Shown here: positions 11,894 to 23,246 of the stretch, piece after piece
How the letters are laid out: each line of letters opens with the position of its first letter
How positions within the stretch are numbered: position 1 is the first letter of the stretch
Program-made: the position numbers and the translations under genes
Notes under the pieces: generated by a model
Databases searched by the model: none
Seen by the model: only the letters and a program-made list of their open reading frames with translations
Told to the model about the DNA's origin: nothing
Source of the DNA: Notamacropus eugenii
Lineage: Eukaryota > Chordata > Mammalia > Diprotodontia > Macropodidae
Direction: 5' to 3'
NCBI RefSeq assembly: GCF_028372415.1
Contig: NC_092876.1
Span: forward strand, 221,637,528-221,701,527
Length of the DNA stretch: 64,000 nucleotides

Positions 11894-11910
11894 TCCAGCT
11901 CTAAATTTAT
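11894..11910 (+). repeat. 17-bp target-site duplication (right)
   Basis: Exact repeat of 8786-8802 at the 5' end of the minus-strand LINE-1. Confidence 0.9.
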
Positions 11911-11949
11911 AATCCCATTGATTTGTCTAATGGAGCCTTTCGGTCAGTC

Positions 11950-12960
11950 ATTCCATGTTTATTATACATCACTAGGTGCTATTCTCCATGCTAAGCAGTC
12001 TCTGTACTCAAGGAACTCACAGACTAATCAGGAAGACAAAATGCAAACAACTGTGTCCAAACAAGATATAGAAAGTATAAATTGGATATAGTCTCAGAGA
12101 GAAAGAAGACCCTAAGATTATGGAAGACTAGAAAAGGCTTCTTTCAGCTAGTAGTGCTTTTAGTTGAGCTGTGAAGGAAGTCAAAGGAGCAGGGAGGCAG
12201 AGATGGGGAGAGATAAAGTATTGTAGTGGGTGGGGGACAGTCAGTGAAAATGCCTGGATTTGGAAGATGGAATGTTGTATATGGGGAGCAGTAAGGAGGG
12301 CCCTGTATATATGGAGGAGGTATATAAGGGATATAAGACGATTGGAGAAGTAGAAAGGGGCCAAGTTTTGAAAGGCTTCAAATACAAATAAAAAGGTTTT
12401 AGATTTGATCTTGAAGATAATAGGAAGCCAATGGACTTTATGGAATAGAAGAGGTGATACAGCGATCACATCAATTAATTAATTAATTATTTTTTAGTTT
12501 TCACCATTCACTTCAACAAGATTTTGAGTTCCAATTATTCTCCCCATCTCTCCCCTACCCCTACCCCAAGACATTGTGCACTTTAGAAAGATCGATTTGA
12601 CAGTATAATTTGGAGTGTTGAGGTACTTGAGGCAGGGAGACCAACTAGCTTGCTATTGCAATGGCCCTGTTCACCTGAATTAGAGTGGTATTGGTTTCAG
12701 AGGAGAGAAGAGGACTTATACAAAGAGATGTTATGAAAGTAGAAATAACAAGATTTGACAGCCAAATGACTATAGTGATGAGAGTGAGCAGTCAAGGAGG
12801 ACTGCTAGGTTGTAAACCTAGGAATATGGGAGGATGGTGGTTTTCTAAATTCTAGAGACTCTAAAGTCTAGAGACAATAGAGATTCTATATTATTTAGCA
12901 TCTATAAAATAATAAGTTAGGAAAGGGGAGAGTTTTTGGGAAAGATAATGATTCTGTTTT
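11950..12960 (-). repeat. CR1/L2-clade LINE remnant, split by a half-LINE fragment
   Basis: The minus-strand frame at 12128-12469 contains KVHWLPIIFKIKSKTFLF, then FKAFQ-like LAPFYFS and finally TAQLKALLAERSLF. HWLPI followed by a QLK-LL tail is the usual C-terminal signature of CR1/L2-type LINE reverse transcriptases. The copy continues at 12595-12960 after an interruption. Stops and decay make it inactive. Confidence 0.65.
12470..12594 (-). mobile_element. Half-LINE-like 3' end fragment, nested
   Basis: attttttagttttcaccatt, then tcaacaagattttgagttcc and ccccatctctcccctac match the 3' end of the half-LINE-like element at 6100-6185. It sits inside the CR1/L2 copy after an (AATT)n stretch, which is its reversed A-rich tail. 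Confidence 0.65.
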
Positions 12961-13385
12961 AGATACGTATAAGAACTCATATCTAAAAGCACTAGATATT
13001 AAGTCAGAAGACCTGGACATAAATAACAGGTTTGCTATTTGCTACCTCTGTGATCTGGGAAAAATCTCCTCCTCTTTTTGGGCTCCATTTTCTTTATTTG
13101 ACAAAACTAGGGGAGTTTGGCCTAAAGATAATCTCTAGAATCCCTTACAGATCTAAATCCAGTGATTCTATGCTCTACATCAGTTGGTGTCAAACTCATA
13201 GAAACAGAGACAACTAACCCAAACATAAGAACCTCTATGGGTGTATGTTAGAAAACTACATATTACCATTATCTATGTTTTATTGGGTTTTTAAAGTTTA
13301 TTTTGTTAAATATTTTCCAATTACATTTTAATCTGGTTCAGGACACTCAGGAGTGTTGTGGGTCACATGTTTGACATCTCTGATT
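12960..13385 (+). repeat. MIR-like SINE followed by another ancient repeat
   Basis: 12960-13185 has the MIR/SINE pattern (agtcagaagacctgg, ttgctacctctgtgatctggg, ccagtgattctatg). 13185-13385 has ggtgtcaaactcatagaaac and gtgttgtgggtcacatgttt, a second dispersed pattern of unknown class. Confidence 0.5.
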
Positions 13386-13719
13386 TACATGAAGGCTATT
13401 GAATATTTTAGTAAAATGCTAAAACAAATTTTTTTCTTATTCAATATTTGAACAAAACATTTACTTCAAATCATTTCCTATTGTATTAAGACATGTCCAG
13501 CCCTAAATATTTACTAATTACAATGTAGGGCAAAGCTGCCTTTGCTTGTTAATGGGTTACGTGCATATAAAAATAAGAAAAGGTAATAATGGTCCCTGTG
13601 GCATTAGTCAAATGGTTACTATCATTTGTAGTGTCCAAGCTCTGTCAGGAGTCCAGCTAAGTTTGAAAAACTTAAAGTGAGAGTAATTTATACGGTAAAT
13701 ACAGGGCATAGCAGAGATA
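13386..13719. other. Unique intergenic DNA
   Basis: No gene or repeat recognised. Confidence 0.4.
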
Positions 13720-13968
13720 GTTGTCATTGTTGTTCAGTCATGTTTGACTCTCTATTACCCCATTTGGGATTACTTGGCAAAGATGCTGGAGTGGTTTGCC
13801 ATTTCCTTCTCTAGCTTATTTTACCGATGAGGAAACTAAGGCAAACATTATTAAAATGCTTGCCCAGGGTCACACCACTAGTAAGTGTCTGAGGGTGGAT
13901 TAGAACCCATGACAACGAATCTTCTGATTCCAAGCCCTGTGCTCTATCCACTGAGCTACCTAGCAAGA
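13720..13968 (-). repeat. tRNA-derived SINE
   Basis: Minus-strand copy: head at the right (gctctatccactgagctacc, reversed tRNA-like region), then the cagggtcacac and gatgaggaaac core and a tail with gactctctattacccc. Other copies of the family occur at 14235, 44240 and 50146. Confidence 0.75.
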
Positions 13969-14234
13969 GAGAATGCTGGATCCAAAAGCAAGAAGGCCTA
14001 TGTCTGAGTCCCAAAGTACTTACCATACTGGTTGTTGTGAAGATCACATGAAGTAACATTTAAGATTTTTAAGGTATAATGTCATGTAAATTTCAATTAT
14101 TAATAAGGCAGAAGGTGTTATTAGCAACAGACTAAATACAGTATTATATGTAGTCCAACCACCTCATTATATGTAGAAAAGGAAACTAGAGGGGGAAAAT
14201 AGCGTTGGGAAACAAATATTAGATCTGGAGTCTG

Positions 14235-14466
14235 GGTTGTTGTTTAATTGTGTCAGACTTTCCATTATCCCATTTGGAAATTTCTTGGCAAAGGTAATGG
14301 AGTGGTTTGCCATTCCTTCTCCAGTTCAATTTACAGATGAGGAAACATAGGCAAAGTGACTTGCCCAGGCTCCCATAGCTAGTGTCTGAGGCCAGATTTG
14401 AACTTGGGAAGATGAGTCTTCCTGACCCCTAGGCTTAACTCTCTATCCACTATACCACCCAGCTTT
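14235..14466 (-). repeat. tRNA-derived SINE
   Basis: Second minus-strand copy of the same SINE type (ttgcccaggctcccatagct, gaggccagatttgaacttgg, tctatccactataccaccca). Confidence 0.75.
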
Positions 14467-14469
14467 CCC

Positions 14470-14635
14470 CAGAGCCCTAGTACCTGAGTTCAATTCCTAA
14501 CCTCTGTTGTTTACTGCCTCTGTAATTTTGGTCAAGTGACCTAGGAAACTTAATTTCCTTATCTGTAAAATAAATTAAGATGGCCTCCAAATTTCTTTCT
14601 GAATCTAAATATATGATGTTATCAACCTATATGGA
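14470..14635 (+). repeat. MIR-like SINE
   Basis: Pattern of acctgagttcaattcctaac, ggtcaagtgacctagg and ttccttatctgtaaaataaa typical of MIR-type SINEs. Confidence 0.55.
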
Positions 14636-14639
14636 GATG

Positions 14640-15595
14640 TCCTAAATATATTTTTAATACTTTTGACTTTTTTCTGAAGACCAAATGCTTTTCTTTTAAA
14701 CTAGAGATAAAAGCTACTGCTTCTATCCTCCTAAATTAGATGTTAGTCCATTCCTAGTTGCCCAGGAGCATACTACCCATCATGCTCAGGGCGGTTTGGC
14801 AGTCCACCTCTCACAGTCCCTTGGAAAGTGACTCACTTGGCTGCACTTTTCAGGAGTTTTATTGGCCATACTTGAGATATCTGACAACAGTTTCTCTTCT
14901 TCTTCTTGGTAAAATAAAAAGCCTCTCTTCAACTTGCAAAATTACAACCTAATTGAAAGTATTGTTCTTCGTTGAATCCTCTCAGAAGGCCATATAATCA
15001 CCATTTTAATTAGCCCTAATTCATTTTACATTTGCTTATTTTACTGTTAACTTTCCCAGAACTGTAATTTTTTTTTACAATTAGAACATCTGAATTTTAA
15101 TTACATTACCATCAAGAAGCTCATTAAAGTCACTTAATTGGCAACATTTCCAAAAAAACCTTAGCTGAGTTTAATATATTTTAAAGAGTTCCTGTCAAAG
15201 TATAATTTAACCATTACAAACAGCTTGGCAACAACATTTGCATAAAGATCTGTCAGTCTCTGAAAAATGCTCAAATGTTGGGAAAATCAGATTCGTTACT
15301 CACACGTTTCCTTTAATGAAACAGACTAGAAGTGTGGGAGGGGGAGGGAGAGATGTTACATATCATAGGGTTTACACTTTGCAATCCTTTTATAGCCATA
15401 ATCAACCTGAGTTCTCATGTTGGAAAAGTTTCCTATTCAGAAAGCCCCAAGAGGGGCTTCCCTCCCTATGCTCCTGCCTCTCTGTGCCAGTCCTTTCTTT
15501 CCCATTCAGTATTTTAAAATATTGGATCAAAGGCCCTGTGTAGATTTTGATTCCTGCAGTGTTGACACCTGAAACCTTTTCCATCGCTCAGAGAT
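14640..15595. other. Unique intergenic DNA, candidate conserved noncoding element at 14940-15330
   Basis: No repeat family fits. 14940-15330 is AT-rich, complex in sequence and free of simple repeats, with several ATTA/TAAT homeodomain-type words (ttttaattagccctaattca, ttttaattacattacc). A regulatory role is a guess from texture and position between FAP and, by human synteny, GCG. The 101-residue frame at 15238-15543 has no recognisable motif. Confidence 0.35.
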
Positions 15596-15599
15596 GTGG

Positions 15600-15780
15600 A
15601 ACTTTTTCTCCTTATCTCATTCAATATATTCATGTCTTTGATTGTATTACCTTGTATTGTAGGTATTTGGCAGCCAGTTTGTAAGCTTCTCAAGGACAGA
15701 TTCCCCTCCCCCTTTTAATGTATCTCTGTATCTCAGTCTGTTTCCCATAGAATAAATGTTTATTGAATGAATGGATAAAA
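15600..15780 (+). repeat. CR1/L2-clade LINE 3' end
   Basis: Has the recurrent ending pattern gtaagcttctcaaggacaga, tatctctgtatctcagtc and aataaatgtttattgaatga seen in many copies in this window. Confidence 0.55.
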
Positions 15781-16900
15781 TTTGTATTATTTATGAAAGA
15801 TGATATTTCTAAAAGCACTACTTGGACCTTTGAACTCTTTCCCTTTCTTTGTCCTCTCCCTAAAAAAAAAAAAAAAACAACCTGAGGGAAAATGTAATGA
15901 TGGAGAATTATTCTTATCACTTAGCTTGCATGGTATCTATCTTTCCTGAAAGTAGAAAATGTGTGATCTTTTTAACCTTTCCTTATTATCATTTGGCACT
16001 TTTTTCCCCCTTTAATATTGTTCCAGTTTGTTTGCATTTTAACTGTGGATTCCAACCCAGAAGGAGAATCCAATAAAGCTAATTACACCAAGGCCCCTTA
16101 CAAAACTTGCTAGCCAGTTTGCTGAATCTTAGTTATGCATATTAGTAAAATACACAATCATCTTTTTTCTTGTAGTGTATGTTTTTCTTAAATCTGAAAA
16201 CTCATCATTAGTACATCTTGTGCCTTATTCTTTAGCTACGAGGCATTCTGGAGTGGTTCTGAAAACAGAGTAATATATAATAAATGAGGATTTACTACAT
16301 ATTTATAGCACTTAAAATATTATGGCTGCTATACATTTTATTAGATACTAACTTTTAATTTTCTTAGGGACAGAAAATAAGTTGATTTCTCGGGGAGAGA
16401 AAATAAATTGACTTAATTCAATAGACTGTTTGGTTGCTTTTCATTCTGAGTATAGAGAAGGTTGAACTGGCTTATCAGAGTCATCCCTGGGAGTTTGTCA
16501 TCTCTGGTGCACCAAAATGTTCACTCTGTCCCTAGAGTTCTTGGAATTTTCCAGGAAAGCTCTGGTTCCATCCTCCTTGCATCTGACTGCATTGGAGAGG
16601 ATGCGCTTCCAGGATGGTTTCTACAGGGCAATTTAGGCTCAGCTATGAGAGGAATATTAATACAACCTTTCTTGTAAGGGTCTATTTTAGATAATTCTTA
16701 GTTAATACTCCTAGAAAATCTATTATTTAATCCTATTTATAACCCCTACTACAGCTCCTCTTGAAGGGAAGGATGGGTTTGTGTGAATTCTTAAAAGAAG
16801 ACGTCTACATTGGGCTTTCTGAGCTAGTCTATATAGAGGGAGGCAATATTGTCCTGTATTGTCCCTTGTGTTGCTCCACCTTTATAGGCCCCTGTAGACC
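15781..16900. other. Unique intergenic DNA, candidate conserved element near 16020-16175
   Basis: No gene recognised. 16020-16175 (ttccaacccagaaggagaat, ccaataaagctaattacacc) looks like single-copy, complex sequence rather than repeat. Small open frames here have no motif. Confidence 0.3.
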
Positions 16901-16904
16901 TTAT

Positions 16905-17060
16905 GGGATCATCAGTCTAGAGTTGGATGGGACCTCAGAGATTGTCTAGTCCAACTCTATTTCTCTCTCTGCCCCCACTTTACAGATGAGGATTCTGAGG
17001 CCCAAGTAGTGGCTTAGATAATGAGCATCAGGGTTGGCATTTCAACCCTGGGTCCTCTGA
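16905..17060 (-). repeat. MIR/SINE-type repeat
   Basis: tgggacctcagagattgtct, ttacagatgaggattctgag and tttcaaccctgggtcctctg follow the order of the MIR-like elements found elsewhere in the window. Confidence 0.5.
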
Positions 17061-17610
17061 TTCCAGAATCATTACACTTTGCATTGTGAACCAGTCTAGA
17101 TGTGGTCCATATTCAGGATTAAAAGGGAAATAGATTATTTCTGTTTGCCTCTTTGGAATGACCTACACAACCTCCCTGACTTCATGAGAGCTTCTTACTT
17201 GTTTATAGATAGAAGCTGTTTGCCTGGAAGCTGCTCTGTATGTGTGGGTGTGGGAGTGGGTTTGTGGGATAGACCAGATTTCAGCCATTTGGTCTATTCC
17301 AGGTACAACATTTCATGAGGAGACAAATAGAACTTCCCCTTGAGTCTGGGAATGAGTATTGTCTCTGCCTTCTGAGCCCTAAAAGGAAAAAAATTTTGTT
17401 GATTACAGTAAAACCTCCAGGCCAAATCTGTGTCCAAGGCAACAGTGTTAATGATAAGTTCTCACTAGGGTGGCCTTGTGGTTTCTGGGAAATTACCTAG
17501 CCTTGAGTAAATCCTTTGGTTCCTTGAAAATCAGACAACCCATATGTTTCCAATTGATGGTGTCAGCTATTGGCAATAGGGATCATGGTCATTACATTCA
17601 CTTTTAAAAC
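17061..17610. other. Unique DNA flanking the LINE-1 insertion
   Basis: Nothing recognised; ends at the LINE-1 target site. Confidence 0.4.
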
Positions 17611-17620
17611 TTACTCCAGA
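17611..17620 (+). repeat. Target-site duplication, left of LINE-1
   Basis: ttactccaga is repeated at 23640-23649. With one mismatch the match extends left to 15 bases (AAAAYTTACTCCAGA). Confidence 0.8.
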
Positions 17621-17647
17621 AAAAAGCTACAACACTCAGCCAACATC

Positions 17648-18829
17648 ATGAATCGGAAAAAGCAGACGAAAAGTGAAAAAACCATAGAATCTTTCTATGG
17701 GGATAAGGACCAAAACACAAACACCAAAGAGGTTAGGGCTGAGACTGTACTTCCATCTGAAACCTCAGATGGGACTATGAATTTCTCGCAAGCACAACTA
17801 GATTACCTGGAACGTCTGAAGAAGGATATAAAAGAAAAACTGGCCAATGATTTTAAAACTATAAAAAAAGAATTCACTGATGAGAACATCATCCTGAAAA
17901 AGAAAATTGAAGAAATGGAAAAGGAAGTTCAAAAATTAACTGGAGAGAATAATTCCCTAAAAGGAAGAGCTAATCAAATGGAAAAGGAAACCCAAAACCT
18001 AATTGGGAAAATTGATCAGATGGAAAAGGAAACCCAAAACCTAACTGGGAAAATTGGTCGATTGGAAAAAGAAGTACAAAAATTAAATGGAGAAAATAGC
18101 TCCCTAAAGGGAAAAATTGGTCAGATGGAAAAGGAGATGGAAAAGCTAACTGAAGAAAACACTACGATGAAGATTAGAATTGGGCAAGTAGAAACTAATG
18201 ACTCAATGAGGCAACAAGAATCAGTCAAACAAAATCTAAAGAATGAAAAGATAGAAGAAAATGTAAAATATTTAATTGGAAAAACAACTGACCTGGAAAA
18301 TAGATCCAGGAGAGAAAATCTAAGAATTATTGGCCTGCCAGAAACCCATGATGAAGAAAAGAGTCTGGACAATATCTTCCAGGAAATCATCAAGGAAAAC
18401 TGTCCAGAAGTACTAGACTCAGAGGGCAAAATAGTCATCGAAAGAATCCACCGTTCCCCTCCCTAAAGGGATCCCAAACTCAAAACCCCAAGAAATATAG
18501 TTGCCAAATTCCAGAGCTATCAAGTGAAGGAGAAAACACTACAAGCAGCCAGAAAGAAACAATTCAAATATCAAGGACACACAGTCAGGATCACACAGGA
18601 CCTTGCAGCTTCTACATTAAAAGATCGAAAGAATTGGAACCCAATATTCCGTAAGGCAAAGGAGTTGGGACTTCAACCAAGGATCAACTACCCAGCAAAG
18701 TTCAGCATAACATTTCAGGCAAGGAGAAAGTCATTCAACGAAATAAGGGATTTCCAGAGCTTCCTGACCAAAACACCAGAACTCAATAGACAATTTGATC
18801 TTCAAATGCAGGTCTCCAGAGAATCATAA
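17648..18829 (+). pseudogene. LINE-1 ORF1 protein, one nonsense codon
   Basis: Reads open from ATG 17648 for 273 codons (basic N terminus, then IESFYGDKDQNTNTKEV, a long coiled coil at about 17810-18200, then the RRM region with NVKYLIGKTTDLENRSRREN) to a TAA at 18464-18466. The same frame continues to 18829 through the C-terminal domain (RINYPAKFSITFQARRKSF). The stop sits between a Ser-Pro-Pro and Arg-Asp-Pro-Lys, where the related sequences read through. ORF1p is a trimeric RNA-binding chaperone of LINE-1 RNA. The product here would lose its C-terminal domain. The coiled coil contains a 42-bp tandem duplication. Confidence 0.92.
17972..18055 (+). repeat. 42-bp tandem duplication in the ORF1 coiled coil
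   Basis: 17972-18013 and 18014-18055 are adjacent 42-base units differing at three positions. Each encodes 14 residues (NQMEKETQNLIGKI and DQMEKETQNLTGKI), exactly two heptads, so the coiled-coil register is kept. Confidence 0.9.
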
Positions 18830-19354
18830 AAAGGTAAACAGAGGGGAAAAAACAAAAACAAAAACTTGCTACTCAATTAGGGCAAACTGTTTACCTCCCT
18901 ATAAGGGAAGATGATACCTGTTAATCTTGAGAACTGTGCAGCTATTATGATAAAAGGGATATATGTAGAGGGAACGGGCATAAAGTAAATGATGTCATGT
19001 CAAAAATATGATTTAAGTATGAGAAGGGAATGTAATAGGAGGTGTGGAAAGGGGGAAGCAGAAAATGGCAAATTATATCACAGGAAGAAGTACAAAACTA
19101 TAGTAGAGGGAAGGAGGGGAGGGAGATGAGCATTGTTTGAGAGGTACTCTCATCTGATTTGTTCAAAGGAGGGAACAATAATCTTAAGTAGATAAGCCTA
19201 ACTAGCTCTATAGGTAGTAGGAGGGGAAGGGGGAAGAAAGGGGAGGGTGGCTAAAAGGGAGGAAAGAAGCAATAAGAGTAAAGGGGACTAAAAGGGAGGG
19301 GGTCAAAAGAAGGAGGGGAAGGCTGCAGGAGGAGGGGGAGAAAAGTGAATACTA
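18830..19354 (+). other. LINE-1 inter-ORF region
   Basis: Purine-rich spacer between ORF1 and ORF2 with no open frame, including G-rich passages around 19200-19340. Related spacer sequence occurs on the minus strand at about 9500-10197. Confidence 0.8.
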
Positions 19355-22300
19355 TTGAGGAGGGGAAGGGAGACGGGAGAGCTAAAAGCACAAATGGTGG
19401 GAAAGAGGTTGGAGGGAAATACACAGATTGTAATCATAACTGTGAATGTGAATGGAATGAACTCTCCCATAAAACGGAGACGGATAGCAGAATGGATTAA
19501 AAGCCATAATCCAACAATATGCTGCTTACAAGAAACACATTTGAAATGGGGGGATACACATAGGATAAAGGTCAAAGGATGGAACAGAATATATTGTGCT
19601 TCAGCTCATGTAAGAAAGGCAGGAGTAGCAATCCTAATCTCAGACAAAGCAAAAGCAGAAATAGATCTAATCAAAAGGGATAAGGATGGAAACTATATCC
19701 TGCTAAAAGGCACCATAGACAATGAAGCAATATCATTACTAAACATGTATGCTCCAAGTGGTATAGCATCCAGATTCTTAGAGGAGAGGTTGGGGGAGTT
19801 GAAGGAAGAAATTGATAGCAAAACTATACTAGTGGGGGACCTCAACCTCCCTGTCTCTGAACTCGATAAATCCAACCTCAAAATAAACAAGAAAGAGGTT
19901 AAGGAGGTAAATAAAACTCTGGATAAGGTAGATATGATAGATCTTTGGAGAAAATTAAATGGGAATAGAAAGGAATATACTTTTTTCTCAGTGGTACATG
20001 GAACATTTACAAAAATTGACCATGTACTAGGACATAAAAATCTCACAATCCAGTGCAGAAAGGTAGAGATAATCAATGCATCCTTTTCAGATCATAATGC
20101 ATTAAAAATTACATGTAATAAAAGGCCATGGAAAGAGAAACCAAAAATCAATTGGAAACTAAATAATCTAATTCTAAAGAAGGGTTGGGTTAAAGAAGAA
20201 ATCATAGAAACAATCAACAATTTCATTCGAGAGAATGACAATAGTGAGACAACATACCAAAACTTATGGGATACTGCAAAAGCAGTTATTAGGGGAAGTT
20301 TTATATCTCTGAATGCTTACATAAATAAAATAGAGAAAGAGGAGATCAATGACTTAGGCTTGCAGTTGAAAAAGCTAGAAAAAGAACAAATTGAAAATCC
20401 CCAAGTAAATACCAAATTAGAAATACTGAAAACCAAAGGAGAGATTAATAAAATTGAAATAAAGAAAACTATTGAATTAATAAATAAAACCAATAGTTGG
20501 TTTTATGAAAAAACTAATAAAATTGATAAACCTTTGGTCAATCTGATTAAAAAAAAGAAAGAAGAAAACCAAATTACTAATATTAAAAATGAAAGGGGTG
20601 AACTCACCTCCAATGAGGAGGAAATTAAAACAATAATTAGAAACTACTTTGCCCAACTTTATGCCCACAAATTCGATAATCTAAATGAGATGGATGAATA
20701 TTTTAAAAAATACAAATTGCCCAGATTAACAGAAGAGGAAGTTGAATACTTAAACAACCCCATCTCAGAAAAAGAAATTTGAACAAGCCATCAATGAACT
20801 CCCTAGGAAAAAATCTCCAGGGCCAGATGGATTCACAAGTGAATTCTATCAAACATTTAAAGAACAGTTAATTCCAATACTACATACACTATTCTTGAAA
20901 ATTGGGGAAGAAGGAGTCCTCCCAAATTCTTTCTATGATACAAATATGGTTTTGATACCCAAACCAGGAAGAGACAAAACAGAGAAAGAAAATTATAGAC
21001 CAATTTCCCTAATGAATATAGATGCAAAAATTTTAAATAAGATTCTAGCAAAACGAATACAGCATCTTATCATGAGATTAATACATTATGATCAGGTAGG
21101 ATTCATACCAGGACTACAGGGCTGGTTCAATATTAGGAAAACTATTAGCATTATCGATCACATCAACAACAAAGCTAACAAAAACCACATGATTATCTCA
21201 ATAGATGCAGAAAAAGCTTTTGACAAAATACAACATCCATTCCTACTAAAAACATTGGAGAATATAGGAATAAAGGGAACTTTCCATAAAATAATAAGCA
21301 GTATCTATCTAAAACCTTCAGCAAGCATTATATGCAATGGGTATAAGCTAGATGCATTCCCAATAAGATCAGGGGTGAAACAAGGTTGTCCATTATCACC
21401 ACTATTATTTAATATGGTACTAGAAATGTTAGCTGTAGCAATTAGACAAGATAAAGATATCCAAGGAATTAAAATAGCCAAAGAAGAAACTAAGTTATCA
21501 CTCTTTGCAGATGATATGATGATTTACCTAGAGAATCCCAGAGATTCAAGTAAAAAATTACTAGAATTAATAAACAACTTTGGCAAAGTTGCAGGGTACA
21601 AAATAAACCCACACAAATCTTCTGCATTCCTATATATTAGCAACAAAGTCCAACAGCAAGAGATAAAAAGAGAAATCCCATTTAAAGTTAGGGTAGACAG
21701 TATAAAATACTTAGGAGTCTACCTGCCAGAACAAACCTAGGGATTATATGAACACAATTACAAGACACTTTTTGCACAAATAAAGTCAGATTTAAGTAAA
21801 TGGAAAAACATTAGTTGCTCATGGGTAGGCCGGGCTAATATAATAAAAATGACAATTCTACCCAAATTAATATACCTATTTAGTGCCATACCAATTAAAC
21901 TATCAGACAATTACTTTCTAGAGCTGGACAAAATAATATCAAAATTCATTTGGAAAAACAAAAGGTCCAGAATATCAAAGGGACTAATGAAAAGAAATGC
22001 TTGGGAAGGTGGCCTAGCGCTACCAGACCTCAAACTGTACTATAAAGCAGCAATTATCAAAACCACTTGGTATTGGCTAAGAAACAGAGAGGTAGACAAG
22101 TGGAATAGACTTGGCACTCAAGATGCAGTAGGCAAGGAATATAGCAACCTTCTGTTTGATAAACCCAAGGACCCCAGCTTCTGGGATAAGAACTCATTGT
22201 TTGACAAAAATTGCTGGGAAAACTGGATAACAGTGTGGCAGAAATTAGGCATAGACCCATACCTGACACCGTACACAAGAATAAAGTCCAAATGGGTACA

Positions 22301-23246
22301 TGATTTAGGTATAAAGATTGATACCATGAATAAACTGGAGAAGCAAGGAATAGTGTATTTATCAGATCTATGGAGAAGGGAAGAATTCTTTACTAAAGGA
22401 GAGATAGAATGCATTATGAAATGCAAAATGGATAACTTTGATTACATTAAACTGAGAAGTTTTTGCACAACCAAACCCAATGCAACCAAAATCCGGAGGG
22501 ATGTAGTAAATTGGGAAAGAATTTTTACAGCTAAGCTCGGGGATAAAGGCCTCATTTCTAGAATATATAGAGAACTGATCCAAATGTATAATCATACAAG
22601 TCATTCCCCAATTGATAAATGGTCAAAGGATATGAACAGGCAATTTTCAGAGGAAGAAATTAAAGCTATCTATAATCATATGAAAAAATGCTCTAAATCA
22701 CTATTGATTAGAGAGATGCAAATCAAAACAACTCTGAGGTACCACATCACACCTATAAGATTGGCAAACATGACAGAACAAGAAAATGATAAATGCTGGA
22801 GAGGATGTGGGAAAGTTGGAACACTAATTCATTGTTGGTGGAGCTGCGAGCGCATCCAACCATTCTGGAGAGCAATTTGGAACTATGCCCAAAGGGCTAC
22901 AAAAATGTGCATACCCTTTGACCCAGCAATATTGCTACTAGGACTATATCCCCAAGAGATCATAAAAATGGGAAAGGGTCCCACATGTACAAAAATATTT
23001 ATAGTAGCACTCTTTGTAGTTGCCAAAAACTGGAAGTCAAGGGGATGTCCATCAATTGGGGAATGGCTGAATAAATTATGGTATATGAATGTAATGGAGT
23101 ACTATTGTGCCATAAGAAATGATGAACAAGAAGACTTCAGAGAGGCCTGGAAGGACTTATATGACCTGATGCTGAGTGAAAGGAGCAGAACCAGGAGAAC
23201 TTTATGCACAGCAACAATCACAGTGTGTGAGAGTTTTTTCTGGTAG
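19355..23246 (+). pseudogene. LINE-1 ORF2 (endonuclease and reverse transcriptase), two lesions
   Basis: Order: APE-type endonuclease ([15 protein letters not shown], catalytic Glu in CCLQETH, GDLNLP, SDHNA), Z region, reverse transcriptase with FADDMM at 21504-21521, and a C-terminal Cys/His knuckle (CWRGCGK, then HCWWSCE) near 22795-22855. The true start may be downstream of the first ATG at 19355; homology is clear from about 19430. An extra T near 20778 shifts the frame and gives a stop at 20780-20782; the other frame resumes at once and stays open except for a TAG at 21738-21740. ORF2p nicks the target DNA and copies the RNA. This copy cannot make a full-length protein. Confidence 0.93.

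Noticed and set aside
12128..12469. 113-codon minus-strand frame as a possible gene
   Set aside because: The HWLPI motif and QLK tail identify it as the end of a CR1/L2 LINE reverse transcriptase.
13940..13968. tRNA-like boxes in SINE heads considered as tRNA genes
   Set aside because: Only partial, diverged tRNA-like regions attached to SINE bodies; no complete cloverleaf seen.
15238..15543. 101-codon plus-strand frame
   Set aside because: No family motif and a low-complexity Gly-rich patch; opposite-strand frames are equally long.
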